Notes: generated by a model not told the origin, from the letters alone. Positions 18,101 to 26,128 are shown, numbered from the stretch's first letter. The stretch is DNA of 64,000 bases from Micromonospora thermarum (GCF_012034245.1 NZ_JAATEO010000018.1:1-64000); one strand, 5' to 3'. Program-made: numbers and translations.

Positions 18101-18452
18101 GCTGGCCGCTGTCGCTGATGCCCCAGCTGTCCACGCTGGTACGGCCGAACGCGTCGGAGCCGCGGCGGATCCGCACCCGCAGCGGCGTGTCCCGGCCGAG
18201 CAGCCCGTACCACTTCCCGGCCGGGTTGTACTGGCCGTAGTCGCCGGACCGGTCGTCGAAGACCAGGCCGATGGAGCCGGCGTCGACGTGCTCGCCCCAG
18301 TCGCCGCGGCCCTCGCTGATGGTGATGCCGTCGCGCAGCCGCCAGTCGGCGGTGACGTCCTCCCACGGCCACGTGCCCGGGTCGGCGGACAGGTCGGCGC
18401 CGGGGGCGATCTCCACCACGGCGGGCAGCCCGGACTGGGGGTACACACCCAC
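15108..18452 (-). CDS. Minor tail protein (large, beta-rich)
   Basis: 1114 residues from GTG 18452. Starts MGVYPQSGLPAVVEIAPGAD and is rich in Gly/Thr/Trp beta segments with repeats of the type DVTVEFTVTVPV. It lies directly downstream of the tape measure gene, where siphoviruses encode the distal tail/tail-fibre hub. Two similar blocks (about 145-300 and 910-1080) each look like a lectin or LamG-like sandwich. Likely part of the tail tip that contacts the host. Confidence 0.85.
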   Translation of the reverse strand: MGVYPQSGLPAVVEIAPGADLSADPGTWPWEDVTADWRLRDGITISEGRGDWGEHVDAGSIGLVFDDRSGDYGQYNPAGKWYGLLGRDTPLRVRIRRGSDAFGRTSVDSWGISDSGQQWTNVGGANADYQVVPGAARHIIPAAAGAAHVSALAVDLVDVTVEFTVTVPVLATGAQITTGAVARWRNGGADHYVCEVHAFPDNTVQLQLARVVGGTFTTIRASQAVPGLTHAAGKTYRGEFRVVGEQLQARVWDAAAVRPAVWHADITDDVITGPGTAGPRSRRAFGNTNGTVTLSYSAFAVLVDLAGGYVPAWVPRRDLSGKDRVVAVTAHGSLYRLQASSGKPPQRSVMRRAYAASGALGYWPCEDGGAAGQVASAIPGVPAATVSGPAVEFADIVALVGRNWTLNYGTHRAVNLAKGATITAIVPAPANPGAWTIAVHARIDPDAMSGDTVLASWQTPGGTYERWEIRFTKSPDYRERLIGYSAADVPTVLVESFGITSAFSSFYASARQSGGNIIVEYNGNPSVSVAGTLSPITTATLNASRTTSTTTMPFGHLVVWDASPPPIAFNGTDDAFPPLLSYEHEPATDRLARLVGEDGFAFAAPAAAAGGAGGAQPMGWQPREAPLPLYRQAEDVDGGVLYERPFALAYQPRTARYNQPVALALDSAAGDLAEPPEPDPAGQGYRNRWTVSRPDGSSVVAETPEAASGEAIVYDDTADLVVQSDAQLADQAGWRLHLTSRDTLRWPRLELDLAATPHLIDAWLNCRIGSRIQVANPPADLAGQDIDVLLEGHTTKLGYKDWDVTLTCSPAGPWDVATVDGPQRVPALGSTLAGELAVAGTSLLLASTEINGLWGQDPADHPVDIRVGGERVTASSTGPMVSDPFTRSGTGWGVEPVSGLAWLLLGASSGYSTNGTRGTHVYAAAGQTREATLAVGVADVDVTVIFGVSVAAAGANQEQRVVLRRTGAATFLDVRVFRLTSGTPTLAIRQLLAGAETFIGFPPILGATAAGDITVKASARGGKLRAKAWPTGTAEPGPWTLELDVTHLAAGDFCIWSNVPGGSTNAFPLSHSFDDVTITHPQRVTLSARGVGGVQRTWPAGTPVDVWAPAVTPL

Positions 18453-18467
18453 GACGGCACCCCCGAG

Positions 18468-21089
18468 TCAGAATCCGTACTGCTCCTGCAACCTGCGCAG
18501 CTCGGCGACCGCCTCCCGGTCCCCGGCGACGATGACGAGCCGGCTGCGGCCGCGGCGGCCGCCGCCGGCGCCGCTGTCGCCGCCGCTCTTGGGTAGCGGC
18601 ACCACCGACGCGCCGCGCACCCCGGTGATCACCTCGGGGCCGTCCTCACCGACGATCGCGGCGCCGCCGTCGGCGGTGAACGTGCCGCCCTTGGCGAGCA
18701 TCGGCAGCTTCGGCATGCTCCAGCCCATGCCGCCGAACATGGGGATCCAGCTCGGCGCGGTGAAGGACAGCCGGCCGACGGTGTTGTTCCAGAACCGGGC
18801 GATCTGGTTGAAGCCCCACTTGAACGGGGAGAGGATGATCGACCCGACCCGGGCCAGGCCCTTGGCCAGGCGGCCGGGCAGGCCGAGGTACCAGCCGAGG
18901 AACCGTGTTCCGCCGTTGACGATGTTGTTGTAGGTGCCGAGGATCAACCGGCGCCACAGCGTGTTCATGAACCAGTCGCCGACGGCGGCGGCGGCGGCCT
19001 TGACCCCGCCCCACGCCCAGTTCCACGCCTTCTGGAACCAGTCGGTCTTGGCGGCGATCAGGATGATCACGCCGATCAGCGCGACGATGGCCAGGATGAT
19101 CCACGTGGTGGGGCTGGCCATCTGCGCGATGTTGTAGGCCCACTGCGCGACGGTGGCCAGCGCCGTGGCCGCCCGGCTGGCCATGAGCGCGACCCGCTGC
19201 GCGATCATCCCGGCGACGGACCGCTTGGTGGCGGCGTCACCGGCGACGGTGGCGGCGGTGTTGGCCCGGCTGGCCGCGGCAGCGCCTCTGGCGACCGCCG
19301 TGTTCTGGATCAGCGCGGCGGTCTGCGCGCGGATCGCCGAGCGCATGCCCCAGGTCGCGGCGACCTCGGCCGCCTTCAGCGGCAGGGACACGATGGCGGC
19401 GATGTTCGCGCCAGTCTGCGCGGCGCGGCTGAGGAGGAACCCGGCCGCGAGGTACGGCAGCGCCTTGGCGAGCAGATCGGTGTTGTCGGCGAGGAATGAC
19501 ACGACCGTCCCGCCGACGCTGAGCGTGTCCCAGAACGCTCCGGCCGGCGCGTCGGTGCTGGTGAATCCGGATGCCAGCCCGCCGAGGATGTCGCGCAGCG
19601 TGGACAGCACCTGCCCGACTCGCTCCTGGCCCTCGGCGGACTCCAGCCAGGCGCGCATGGCGGCGGTGCCGCGCACCAGGGCGTCGAGGGTGGCCCCGCC
19701 GTCGTCGCCGGCGGCGAACACGGCCCGGATGGAGCCGACGACGTTGCCGGCGATCGCGCCGAGGTCCTTGAGCACGGCGATGCCCGTGGCCATCCACTGC
19801 TGCATCCGCCCGGACTCGCGGGCGGCGATCGCCCACCGCTCGAAGCGCTGCGCGATGCTGAGGACCTCGCCGGCCATGCCGGGCAGGAACCCGCTGCCGA
19901 CGGCGGCGAACTGCATCAGCCCGTTGATCACCGGCCGGACCGCGCGGGCAAGCCGGTCGACCGCGGTCGACGTGTTGCCGGTGACGAGGCCGACGTCGTC
20001 GACGAACTGCTTGGTCTGGGCGAGGCCTGCGGACTGGCGGATGGCCAGGTTGAACGACCCGCCCATCCGCACGAGCCAGCGGGTAGCCATGGGCAGGTAC
20101 GTCGAGGACAGGCCGCGCAGGTCCCCGGCGACGCCCCGGAAGGTGGCCTGCTGGCCCGCCCTCGCGGCGGCCTGCCAGGCCGGGGCGAGGGCGCGCAGGG
20201 TGAGGATGACCGCCCGCCCGTTCGGCGACAGCTTCGCGAGGGCCTGCGCGGCCGGGTCGATCCCGCCGGTGGCAGCGGACACGGAGGCCTCGCGCACGGC
20301 GTCCTGGGCGTCGGCGAGGCGCTGCGCGGCCTGCTCCACCTGCCGCTGCGCATCCTCCTGCCGACGCAGCGCCGCCTGCACCGCGTCGCTGCCCTCGACG
20401 CCCTTGCGGGCGCCGTCGGCCTGCTCGGCGGACAGGTCCTCGACCCGGTCGCGGATCCCGTCGAGGGTCTGCTGGGCCCGCCGGTAGGCCCGGTCCGCCG
20501 CGGCGATGTTGTCGGGGTTGCCGGTGGCGCGGGCGTCGGCCAGGTCCCGCTCGGCCTGGGTGACCGCCGCGACGGCCTCCTCCTCGTCGAGGCGGGCCTC
20601 CTCGACGGACCGGGCCAGGTCTTCGAGGCGTTCGGTCTCGTCGGCGCGGGCGCGGGTGACGGCCTGCTGCGCGGTCAGCGCGTCGCGCTGCGCGTCGGCG
20701 AGGGCCTGGGTGGCGGCGCGGACCTCCCGCTGGGCGGCGGCGACGGCCTTGGCGGTGTTGATCGCCCGCCCGCCCCCACCGGCGGCCGCGACGCCGGTGG
20801 CCTTCCAGGCCTCGCCGAGGCCCATCGTGACGGCCTTGGCGCCGACCACCGTGGCGGCCGTCGCGGCGACCATGCCGGGCAGCAAACCGATCGCGCCGAC
20901 CGCGCCCATCACCGACGAGCCGAGCGCCACGGCGTGCGCGCCGGCCGAGGCCATCGCCGCTCCGAGCGCGACGGTGGAGGCAGCGCCGGCGACGTTGGAG
21001 GCGCGGACGTTCGCCGCCGTTTTGGCCAGGAGGGCGTTGACGCCGCGGTCGCGGCCGGTGACGTTGAAGACCAGGGAGGTGTCCGACAC
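18468..21089 (-). CDS. Tape measure protein
   Basis: 873 residues, GTG start at 21087-21089. The N-terminus is the typical tape measure opening (SLVFNVTGRDRGVNALLAKT), then Ala-rich helices, a long coiled-coil region about 125-260 (QREVRAATQALADAQRDALT), hydrophobic segments about 595-635, and a Gly-rich C-terminus. It is the longest helical protein of the late operon and directly follows the frameshifted chaperone genes, as in nearly all siphoviruses. Confidence 0.95.
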   Translation of the reverse strand: MSDTSLVFNVTGRDRGVNALLAKTAANVRASNVAGAASTVALGAAMASAGAHAVALGSSVMGAVGAIGLLPGMVAATAATVVGAKAVTMGLGEAWKATGVAAAGGGGRAINTAKAVAAAQREVRAATQALADAQRDALTAQQAVTRARADETERLEDLARSVEEARLDEEEAVAAVTQAERDLADARATGNPDNIAAADRAYRRAQQTLDGIRDRVEDLSAEQADGARKGVEGSDAVQAALRRQEDAQRQVEQAAQRLADAQDAVREASVSAATGGIDPAAQALAKLSPNGRAVILTLRALAPAWQAAARAGQQATFRGVAGDLRGLSSTYLPMATRWLVRMGGSFNLAIRQSAGLAQTKQFVDDVGLVTGNTSTAVDRLARAVRPVINGLMQFAAVGSGFLPGMAGEVLSIAQRFERWAIAARESGRMQQWMATGIAVLKDLGAIAGNVVGSIRAVFAAGDDGGATLDALVRGTAAMRAWLESAEGQERVGQVLSTLRDILGGLASGFTSTDAPAGAFWDTLSVGGTVVSFLADNTDLLAKALPYLAAGFLLSRAAQTGANIAAIVSLPLKAAEVAATWGMRSAIRAQTAALIQNTAVARGAAAASRANTAATVAGDAATKRSVAGMIAQRVALMASRAATALATVAQWAYNIAQMASPTTWIILAIVALIGVIILIAAKTDWFQKAWNWAWGGVKAAAAAVGDWFMNTLWRRLILGTYNNIVNGGTRFLGWYLGLPGRLAKGLARVGSIILSPFKWGFNQIARFWNNTVGRLSFTAPSWIPMFGGMGWSMPKLPMLAKGGTFTADGGAAIVGEDGPEVITGVRGASVVPLPKSGGDSGAGGGRRGRSRLVIVAGDREAVAELRRLQEQYGF

Positions 21090-21102
21090 GACACCTCCCA
21101 GG

Positions 21103-21695
21103 TCAGCTGGTCTTCTGCGACTCCTTGCGGAGCTGCTCGATGTAGCGGATGGCCTGGGTCAGCTGGTCATGGGTCAGCTGATCGGTCTGCCACGGCGGGA
21201 TGTGCAGCACCTCGGCGAGGGCTATCCAGTTGTGGTCGCGCAGGCGCTGTCCGGGGCTTTTCCCGCCAGGTCGGCGTACGCCGGGTCCGGCTCCTCCGCC
21301 GGCGCGGGGGCCTCGGCGGCCTCGGCGTCGAGCTTGTCGATCTCGGCGCGGATGAGGGCCAGCCGGGCGGCGCGGTCCTCGTCGTCGAGGGCCGGGTTGT
21401 CGCGCACCTCGTCGTGGATGCGCTGCCACTCGCCGCGGTCGAACTGCAGCTCGAGCTCCTCGTCGGCGAAGTCGACGTCCTCGAAGCGCAGGGTGTGGTG
21501 GGTGCGGCGCAGCAGCGTCCACAGCAGTGCCCGCCGCGCGAGGACCTGGCCCTGCAGCAGCTGCTGCTTGTACTCGCTGCCGTAGGGCATGCCGGTGCGG
21601 CGCTCGATCGCCTCGGTCTCCTGGCAGCGCAGCCGGCCGAGCTGGATGTCCCAGCGCTGCTCCGGCTGCCCCTCCGGCGTGTAAACGAGAATCAT
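21103..21695 (-). CDS. Tail assembly chaperone, long form made by -1 frameshift
   Basis: A fusion product. Translation begins at 21695, slips back one base at GGGAAAA (21258-21264) and continues in the other frame as SPGQRLRDHNWIALAEVLHI to the stop at 21103. The second part alone has no good start. Long/short chaperone pairs (lambda gpG/gpGT) coat the tape measure during tail assembly. The position immediately before the tape measure gene and the canonical slippery site make this call strong. Confidence 0.88.
21222..21695 (-). CDS. Tail assembly chaperone, short form
   Basis: 157 residues in the zero frame, starting MILVYTPEGQPEQRWDIQLG. Acidic C-terminal half (DEDRAARLALIRAEIDKLDA, then APAPAEEPDPAYADLAGKAP). 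Stops at 21222 after the slippery site. Corresponds to lambda gpG. Confidence 0.85.
   Translation of the reverse strand: MILVYTPEGQPEQRWDIQLGRLRCQETEAIERRTGMPYGSEYKQQLLQGQVLARRALLWTLLRRTHHTLRFEDVDFADEELELQFDRGEWQRIHDEVRDNPALDDEDRAARLALIRAEIDKLDAEAAEAPAPAEEPDPAYADLAGKAPDSACATTTG
21258..21264 (-). promoter_or_regulatory. -1 ribosomal frameshift slippery site
   Basis: Minus-strand GGGAAAA read as gcG GGA AAA, which fits X XXY YYZ. Slipping back one base joins the two chaperone frames exactly. No obvious pseudoknot was traced downstream. Confidence 0.88.
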
Positions 21696-21699
21696 TCTC

Positions 21700-22191
21700 T
21701 TATCCCCTCCTGGTGATGCGGCGCGCCCTGCGGTCGAGGGCGCGAAGCGCGGCCTGCCGCAACTTGGGGTGCAGGCGGCGCATGGTGTCGTCGAACCAGC
21801 CCGGCTCGCCGAGCTGGTGGGTCCAGACGTCCGGGCTGAACACCGGGTGCCGCCAGCCGCGGCGGGCGTTGAGGCGTTTGCCGGCGTTGCGGAACCCGCG
21901 GGGCATGCCCCGCTTGCGGACCCGGATCCGCGCCCCGGGGTTGCGGCCGAGGCTGACCTCGGAGACGACCTGGTTGGCCACCGCGACGCGCAGCGGCTCC
22001 CCGCCGTGGGGCAGGCCCGCGCTGGGCATGCCGAGGATCGCCCCGCGGGCGGCGGTCACGCCAGGCTCGAGGGCCTCGTGCAGGTCCGCGGTGAGTTCGG
22101 CGCGCCACTGCGTGCCGTCGGCCTCGTCCTGCAGGGCGCGGGCCACCTGGGCGAAGTTGCGGTGGTCCGGCTCGACCACCACGTGGTCCAT
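21700..22191 (-). CDS. Head-tail/tail completion-type protein (HK97 gp10-like position)
   Basis: 163 residues from ATG 22189-22191, starting MDHVVVEPDHRNFAQVARAL. Very Arg-rich, basic C-terminus (RQAALRALDRRARRITRRG). Lies between the tail tube genes and the chaperones. The helical N-terminus with a basic tail resembles HK97-gp10-like or minor tail proteins, but no diagnostic motif was seen. A longer in-frame reading to 22470 is ruled out by overlap with the tail tube gene. Confidence 0.6.
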   Translation of the reverse strand: MDHVVVEPDHRNFAQVARALQDEADGTQWRAELTADLHEALEPGVTAARGAILGMPSAGLPHGGEPLRVAVANQVVSEVSLGRNPGARIRVRKRGMPRGFRNAGKRLNARRGWRHPVFSPDVWTHQLGEPGWFDDTMRRLHPKLRQAALRALDRRARRITRRG

Positions 22192-22193
22192 AC

Positions 22194-22598
22194 TCAGGCG
22201 ATGGCGCGGACGATCGGCCCCGACGTCGGCCAGGTGTAGGAGGCCTCGTTGACGTCGCCCGGCGAGCCGCTGATCGGGGTGAGGCTCTTGACGAGCACGC
22301 TGCCGGTGAACTTCGGGTTCGCCGCCGAGACGACCGCGTTGCTGGCGCGGACCTCGAACGGGATGAGCAGCCCGAACTTGGGCCACAGCGCAGCGTCGAT
22401 GCCGGCGAAGTCGTTCTTGATCGTCGGCGCGAGGCTGCCGGACGCGATGCCGCCGAGGACTTCCTTCCACCCGGCCGAGGCGAAGGTGGTGACATCCTTC
22501 TCCTCAACCTCGGCGGTGACCTCGATCTTGGAGCAGTTCGCGCTGCGGTCGACGCCGTCCAGGGACAGGAACGACGCCTTGAGCACCATGAATGGCAT
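22194..22598 (-). CDS. Major tail protein paralogue 1 (short)
   Basis: 134 residues. Shares with the next upstream gene the block KI..-(A)EVEEKDVTT...WKEV-GG-AS. Starts MPFMVLKASFLSLDGVDRSA. Typical of the single-domain tail tube fold. Two tube-like genes in tandem are discussed in the findings. The short form is the better candidate for the plain tube subunit. Confidence 0.75.
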   Translation of the reverse strand: MPFMVLKASFLSLDGVDRSANCSKIEVTAEVEEKDVTTFASAGWKEVLGGIASGSLAPTIKNDFAGIDAALWPKFGLLIPFEVRASNAVVSAANPKFTGSVLVKSLTPISGSPGDVNEASYTWPTSGPIVRAIA

Positions 22599-22676
22599 GA
22601 GGGGAGCCCTCCTCGGGCGTGACGGGCTGCCCGACGCGCGCGCAGGCTGCCGGGTGGTGACGGGGTGGGGGGTAGG

Positions 22677-23432
22677 TCAGGCGGGGACGACGCCGAGGGT
22701 GACCAGGAACAAAAAGCTCGGGTTGGTGCCGGAGATCGTCCAGGTGACCCGGTACCAGGTGTCCGTGATCGGGCCGGCCACCCGCCGGAACTGCCCGCCG
22801 AGGGCGGTGGCCGGGGTGAACGTGGCGCGGGTGGTGGGGCTGGGCATTGCCTGCGCGTCGTCGGACTCCACCGACACGGTCAGGGTCGGGGCGGCGGTGC
22901 CGGCGATGGACAGCACGTGCAGCGCGACCAGCAGCTCGCCGCCGGCGGGCACGGCCACGTGCTGCACGGCGGTGCCGGAGCCGGTGGCCACCCGGGCGGC
23001 GCCGGGCGGGTGCGCGACGATCCCCCGCGCCAGCGGCGCCGACGAGGACCAGGAGCCGGTCCAGGGAGCGATGTCGCCCTGTGCCCCCAGGAACTGGTAC
23101 TGGCCTTCCATCGCGTTGGTCAGCCAGGCGAGGTCACCGAACGCGCTGCCCTTCGGCAGGGCCGACCAGGACGACAGCCCGCCCAGCGAGGCGAACAGCG
23201 CGTCGTCGACTGCGAGGGGGTCGCCGGCCGGCCAGAACCCGCTGCCGGTGATCTTCGCCGAGGCGGTGCCGCCCTGGACTTCCTTCCACACCTTGTCGCT
23301 GGCCGCGTCGTAGGACTTCCAGGTCGTGACGTCCTTCTCCTCGACCTCGGCCCCGGCGTCGATCTTGTTGGACGCGCCCGTCAGGTCGGCGCCGCCGGCG
23401 TAGAGCCGGACGTTCTTGAGGATCTCCGCCAC
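22677..23432 (-). CDS. Major tail protein paralogue 2 (with C-terminal beta domain)
   Basis: 251 residues. The N-terminal half (AEVEEKDVTTWKSYDAASDK) is homologous by eye to the 134-residue neighbour. The C-terminal half (about 120-251) is an added beta-sandwich-like region rich in Val/Thr/Ser (LLVALHVLSIAGTAAPTLTV). Extra Ig- or carbohydrate-binding-like domains on tail tube subunits are common in siphoviruses and decorate the tube. Confidence 0.75.
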   Translation of the reverse strand: MAEILKNVRLYAGGADLTGASNKIDAGAEVEEKDVTTWKSYDAASDKVWKEVQGGTASAKITGSGFWPAGDPLAVDDALFASLGGLSSWSALPKGSAFGDLAWLTNAMEGQYQFLGAQGDIAPWTGSWSSSAPLARGIVAHPPGAARVATGSGTAVQHVAVPAGGELLVALHVLSIAGTAAPTLTVSVESDDAQAMPSPTTRATFTPATALGGQFRRVAGPITDTWYRVTWTISGTNPSFLFLVTLGVVPA

Positions 23433-23435
23433 GAC

Positions 23436-23849
23436 TCAGACCTCCTGGCTGTCGGTGCCGATGACGCGCACGAGCCACTCGGCGCCGGGGTAGGGGACCT
23501 CGCCAACGCGGAAGATGCGGTGGCCCTGGATGCGGCGCACGTGCAGGTCGTCGCACGCCCCGCCCAGCGTCGGGTCCGCCTCCAGGTACTGCTTGACGCT
23601 GGTCGACCCGCGCCGTCGCATGAAACGGCGCAGCTGACGCTGGCCGCCCTCGCTGTTGGTGACGTACACCCGGCAGATGATCTCCACCACGACCATGCCG
23701 CCGAAGGTCTCGTCGAAGCTCTCGGTGATCTCGCCCGGGTAGAAGCACGGCACCACGACGGAGTCGGGCACGATCGGCCGGGACGACACGATGCCGGGTA
23801 CGGCGGCCGCCGCGGTGGCGAGCCGCTCGCACACCAGGTCCACGTCCAC
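23436..23849 (-). CDS. Tail terminator-like protein
   Basis: 137 residues beginning MDVDLVCERLATAAAAVPGI, with alternating strand and helix content and a C-terminal EVPYPGAEWLVRVIGTDSQE. Four bases separate it from the tail tube gene. Position between connectors and tube is that of the tail completion/terminator protein. Assigned on position and size. Confidence 0.6.
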   Translation of the reverse strand: MDVDLVCERLATAAAAVPGIVSSRPIVPDSVVVPCFYPGEITESFDETFGGMVVVEIICRVYVTNSEGGQRQLRRFMRRRGSTSVKQYLEADPTLGGACDDLHVRRIQGHRIFRVGEVPYPGAEWLVRVIGTDSQEV

Positions 23850-23851
23850 GG

Positions 23852-24151
23852 CTACCGCCTCCGCCGCGATGGCAGTGCCGGCGTGGCGGCCGGCTCGCCG
23901 CCGGGCTCGCCGGCGGCCGCCGGTTCGACGTCGACCTGCCGCCGCCAGAACCGGATGAGCACGTCGAGCGCGTCGGCTGCACCGGCGTCGCCGGCGGCGC
24001 GCAGCGCGGCCTGCTCGGTGCGCAGCGCCGCGAGGGCGTGGTGGGCGCTGATCTGCTGCTCGGCCCGCGCCACTTCGGCGGCGTCGCCGGCGGCGGCGTG
24101 CGCCTCCCGCTCGACGGTCAGGGCGGCGAGGATCTCCTCGGTGGTGGTCAT
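23852..24151 (-). CDS. Small helical hypothetical protein
   Basis: 99 residues from ATG 24149-24151, overlapping the stop of the next upstream gene (ATGA). Long Ala/Glu-rich helices (REAHAAAGDAAEVARAEQQI) suggest a coiled coil, with a Pro-rich end and SRRRR terminus. Unknown role in head-tail assembly. Confidence 0.6.
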   Translation of the reverse strand: MTTTEEILAALTVEREAHAAAGDAAEVARAEQQISAHHALAALRTEQAALRAAGDAGAADALDVLIRFWRRQVDVEPAAAGEPGGEPAATPALPSRRRR

Positions 24152-24552
24152 GGGGCCTCCGGGCAGGAGCAGGGGCGGCACGCGCAGGTCAGGTCCATGC
24201 ATTCGCGGCAGTAGTGCTCGCGCACGCCACTGCACTGCGAGATGCACCCCGACGTCGAGCGCACCGGCTCCGGCTCGATCGGGTCCTGCGGCTCGTCGGG
24301 CAGGGGCAGTGGGCGGCGCAGCGGCACGGTGAGGGTGCCGCGCACCGGCCTGCCGTCGTCGCCGAGGATCAGCGCGCCGTCGGCGTTGCGCCGGTACTGC
24401 TCGACGGTCACCCGCCCGTCGCTGACGTCGATGACCGAGGGGATCGGGATGAGCCGGCCGTTGATGCCGTGGTCGCGCACCCACGCCTCGAGGGCCTCGC
24501 GGTGCGCGAAGTAGGTGTCGTGGTCGACCACCACGACCGCGTCGAGTGCCAC
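24148..24552 (-). CDS. Hypothetical protein with Cys-rich C-terminus
   Basis: 134 residues from GTG 24550-24552. The N-terminal part (LDAVVVVDHDTYFAHREALE) is ordered. The last 30 residues hold eight Cys in pairs (CISQCS, HYCREC, CACRPCSC), likely a zinc-binding knot. Overlaps its downstream neighbour by four bases. Such a Cys-rich tail is unusual in a head-tail cluster. Confidence 0.65.
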   Translation of the reverse strand: MALDAVVVVDHDTYFAHREALEAWVRDHGINGRLIPIPSVIDVSDGRVTVEQYRRNADGALILGDDGRPVRGTLTVPLRRPLPLPDEPQDPIEPEPVRSTSGCISQCSGVREHYCRECMDLTCACRPCSCPEAP

Positions 24553-24563
24553 GGGTCCTCCTG

Positions 24564-25166
24564 TCAGGCGAAGCCGGGCCCGGTGACGGACTCGACGAGA
24601 GCGGCGACGTCGGGGTCCAGGCGGGCCATCCGGATCACCCCGCCCCACTCGGCGGAGCCGGCCACGCCCTCGGGGGTGTCGGGGCGCTTGGCCAGGCGCA
24701 TCGACTGGATCAGCGCGGCCTGCGCGATCTTGCCGGGCAGGGCGGGCCACCCGTAGCGGGCGGTGATCCGCAGCAGCGCGTCCCGCGGCCACACCCGGGC
24801 GCGCAGCACCGTGATCGGGTCCCCCGGGTCGGGGGGCTCGATCTCCCACCCGGTGAAGGTCCGCCACGTCTCGCCGGAGCGGATCTCGACGAGCAGGTCG
24901 CCGGCGGTGGCGATCTCGTGCATCGAGCCGAGCAGCAGCAGGTGATCGCAGCCCTCCCGGACCAGCCGCCCCCGGGTGTACAGCTCCCGGGTGGTGACGC
25001 CGGTCGGGGGGAGGAACGCCCCGGGCGGCCGGCCCGGCGGGTGATCGTCGATGCCGCGGCTGGACGCCTCGATCACCTGAGTCAGCGCCTCGTCCTGCAC
25101 CGGGTCGACGCCGGTGATCTTCAGCTGGTGGCGCAGCAGCGGCAAGGTCGTGTACAGGCCGGCCAT
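24564..25166 (-). CDS. Head-tail connector protein
   Basis: 200 residues, starting MAGLYTTLPLLRHQLKITGV. The helical N-terminus (QDEALTQVIEASSRGIDDH) and beta middle part fit the phage gp6-like/Phage_QLRG connector family, which starts similarly. Located after the capsid as expected for the adaptor that joins portal and tail. Confidence 0.7.
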   Translation of the reverse strand: MAGLYTTLPLLRHQLKITGVDPVQDEALTQVIEASSRGIDDHPPGRPPGAFLPPTGVTTRELYTRGRLVREGCDHLLLLGSMHEIATAGDLLVEIRSGETWRTFTGWEIEPPDPGDPITVLRARVWPRDALLRITARYGWPALPGKIAQAALIQSMRLAKRPDTPEGVAGSAEWGGVIRMARLDPDVAALVESVTGPGFA

Positions 25167-25178
25167 GCTGTGCGCCCC

Positions 25179-25559
25179 TTACTCGTCCGGGCTTTCCGGG
25201 TCCGCGTCGACCGGCACGCCCGCGTCCTGCAGGAGCTGCCACACCTGCTCCCGCTTGGCCTCCGCGGGCACCACCACGTCGACGGCGGCCGCGTAGGTGC
25301 GCCAGGCCCGGTCGCCGGAGCCCGGGCCGGAGCGCGGCGGCGGCGCCGGCCGCTCGGTGGTCTCCCGGGCCGGCTTGTCGGTGCGCTGCGGGCCGGGCCG
25401 GTCGGTGGTCTCGACCGGGCCGCCCGGGCGGTCGACGTAGCAGGCGCGCACGTTGTCGCACCACTTCGCGGCCTCGTCCTCGGGCAGGTCGATCTCCTCG
25501 CCCGGATGCCACGAGAACTCGAGGCCGCTGATGCTGGTGAGGATCCTGACGGCGACCAT
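25179..25559 (-). CDS. Hypothetical head protein
   Basis: 126 residues with an ordered N-terminus (VRILTSISGLEFSWHPGEEI, CDNVRACYVDRPG), a Pro/Arg/Thr linker about 50-85, and a C-terminal helical segment (AEAKREQVWQLLQDAGVPVD) that resembles a Rho-N/lipoyl-like peptide-binding tail seen in actinophage head proteins. The start overlaps the upstream stop by one base. Confidence 0.6.
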   Translation of the reverse strand: MVAVRILTSISGLEFSWHPGEEIDLPEDEAAKWCDNVRACYVDRPGGPVETTDRPGPQRTDKPARETTERPAPPPRSGPGSGDRAWRTYAAAVDVVVPAEAKREQVWQLLQDAGVPVDADPESPDE

Positions 25560-25969
25560 CAGGCGTGCACCGTGGGGGCGACGCGCGGGTCGGCCAGGAC
25601 CACCGCGGCACCGTAGACGCCGCCGGTCGCACCCGGGGCGACGGTCACGTTGACCCGCAGGAACCGCCGGCGGCCGAGGTAGCCGATCTCGAAGACCTTG
25701 TTGTCGTCGGCGGCGACGATGCCCGGCTCGACGCCCTGCAGCTTGTCGTCGGCGACGTCGGCCCAGGCGGCGCCGTCGTCAGAGTCCTGCACGACGATGG
25801 TGTGCGTGCCGTCGGTGATCACGCCGCAGGCGACGACGATCATCGCGGCCTGGAACATCGCGCCGCCGCCGACGCGGTCGACGGTGCTGCCCTGCGCGGT
25901 GGCGTTGCGGGTCGCCGGCGGCAGCGACTGCACCGTGAGCAGGCTGTTGTACGGGTCCTTGGTGGTCAT
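25559..25969 (-). CDS. Head decoration-like protein
   Basis: 136 residues of beta-rich sequence starting MTTKDPYNSLLTVQSLPPAT. The pattern VQDSDDGAAWADV and FLRVNVTVAPGATGG resembles a small capsid-associated beta protein. Located directly downstream of the major capsid gene, where decoration or head-fibre proteins are encoded. It is separated from the capsid gene by 159 bases that contain the long palindrome at 26063. Confidence 0.65.
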   Translation of the reverse strand: MTTKDPYNSLLTVQSLPPATRNATAQGSTVDRVGGGAMFQAAMIVVACGVITDGTHTIVVQDSDDGAAWADVADDKLQGVEPGIVAADDNKVFEIGYLGRRRFLRVNVTVAPGATGGVYGAAVVLADPRVAPTVHA

Positions 25970-26062
25970 GCTGGGTGCCTTCCGCGCGGGGACAAGGGCA
26001 GGTCAGGGGGTGGCCGGGGCGGTGGGAGGGGTGCACCGCCCCGGCCAGATCAGGGGGTGAGA

Positions 26063-26114
26063 TGTCCGATTCACCTAGGTCCCTAGGTAGCTAGGTCCCT
26101 AGGTGAATCGGACA
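26063..26114. repeat. Long CCTAGG-rich palindrome, copy 1
   Basis: Outer arms of 17 bases (tgtccgattcacctagg at 26063-26079 and its exact complement at 26098-26114) flank ccctag/ctaggt-type inner repeats. The right 27 bases (26088-26114) recur identically at 41232-41258. It lies between the capsid and decoration genes. It could be a centromere (parS-like), an attenuator or a protein-binding site. Confidence 0.85.
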
Positions 26115-26128
26115 GGCCGGGCTGCCGG

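Noticed and set aside
24148..25632. Extended 494-residue version of the Cys-tail protein
   Set aside because: Overlaps two supported genes; a GTG at 24552 gives a sensible protein with the same end.
26063..26114. CRISPR-like or terminator reading of the palindrome
   Set aside because: No spacer-repeat periodicity, and the second copy lies inside a coding gene, so a plain terminator is unlikely. Listed as a binding-site candidate instead.
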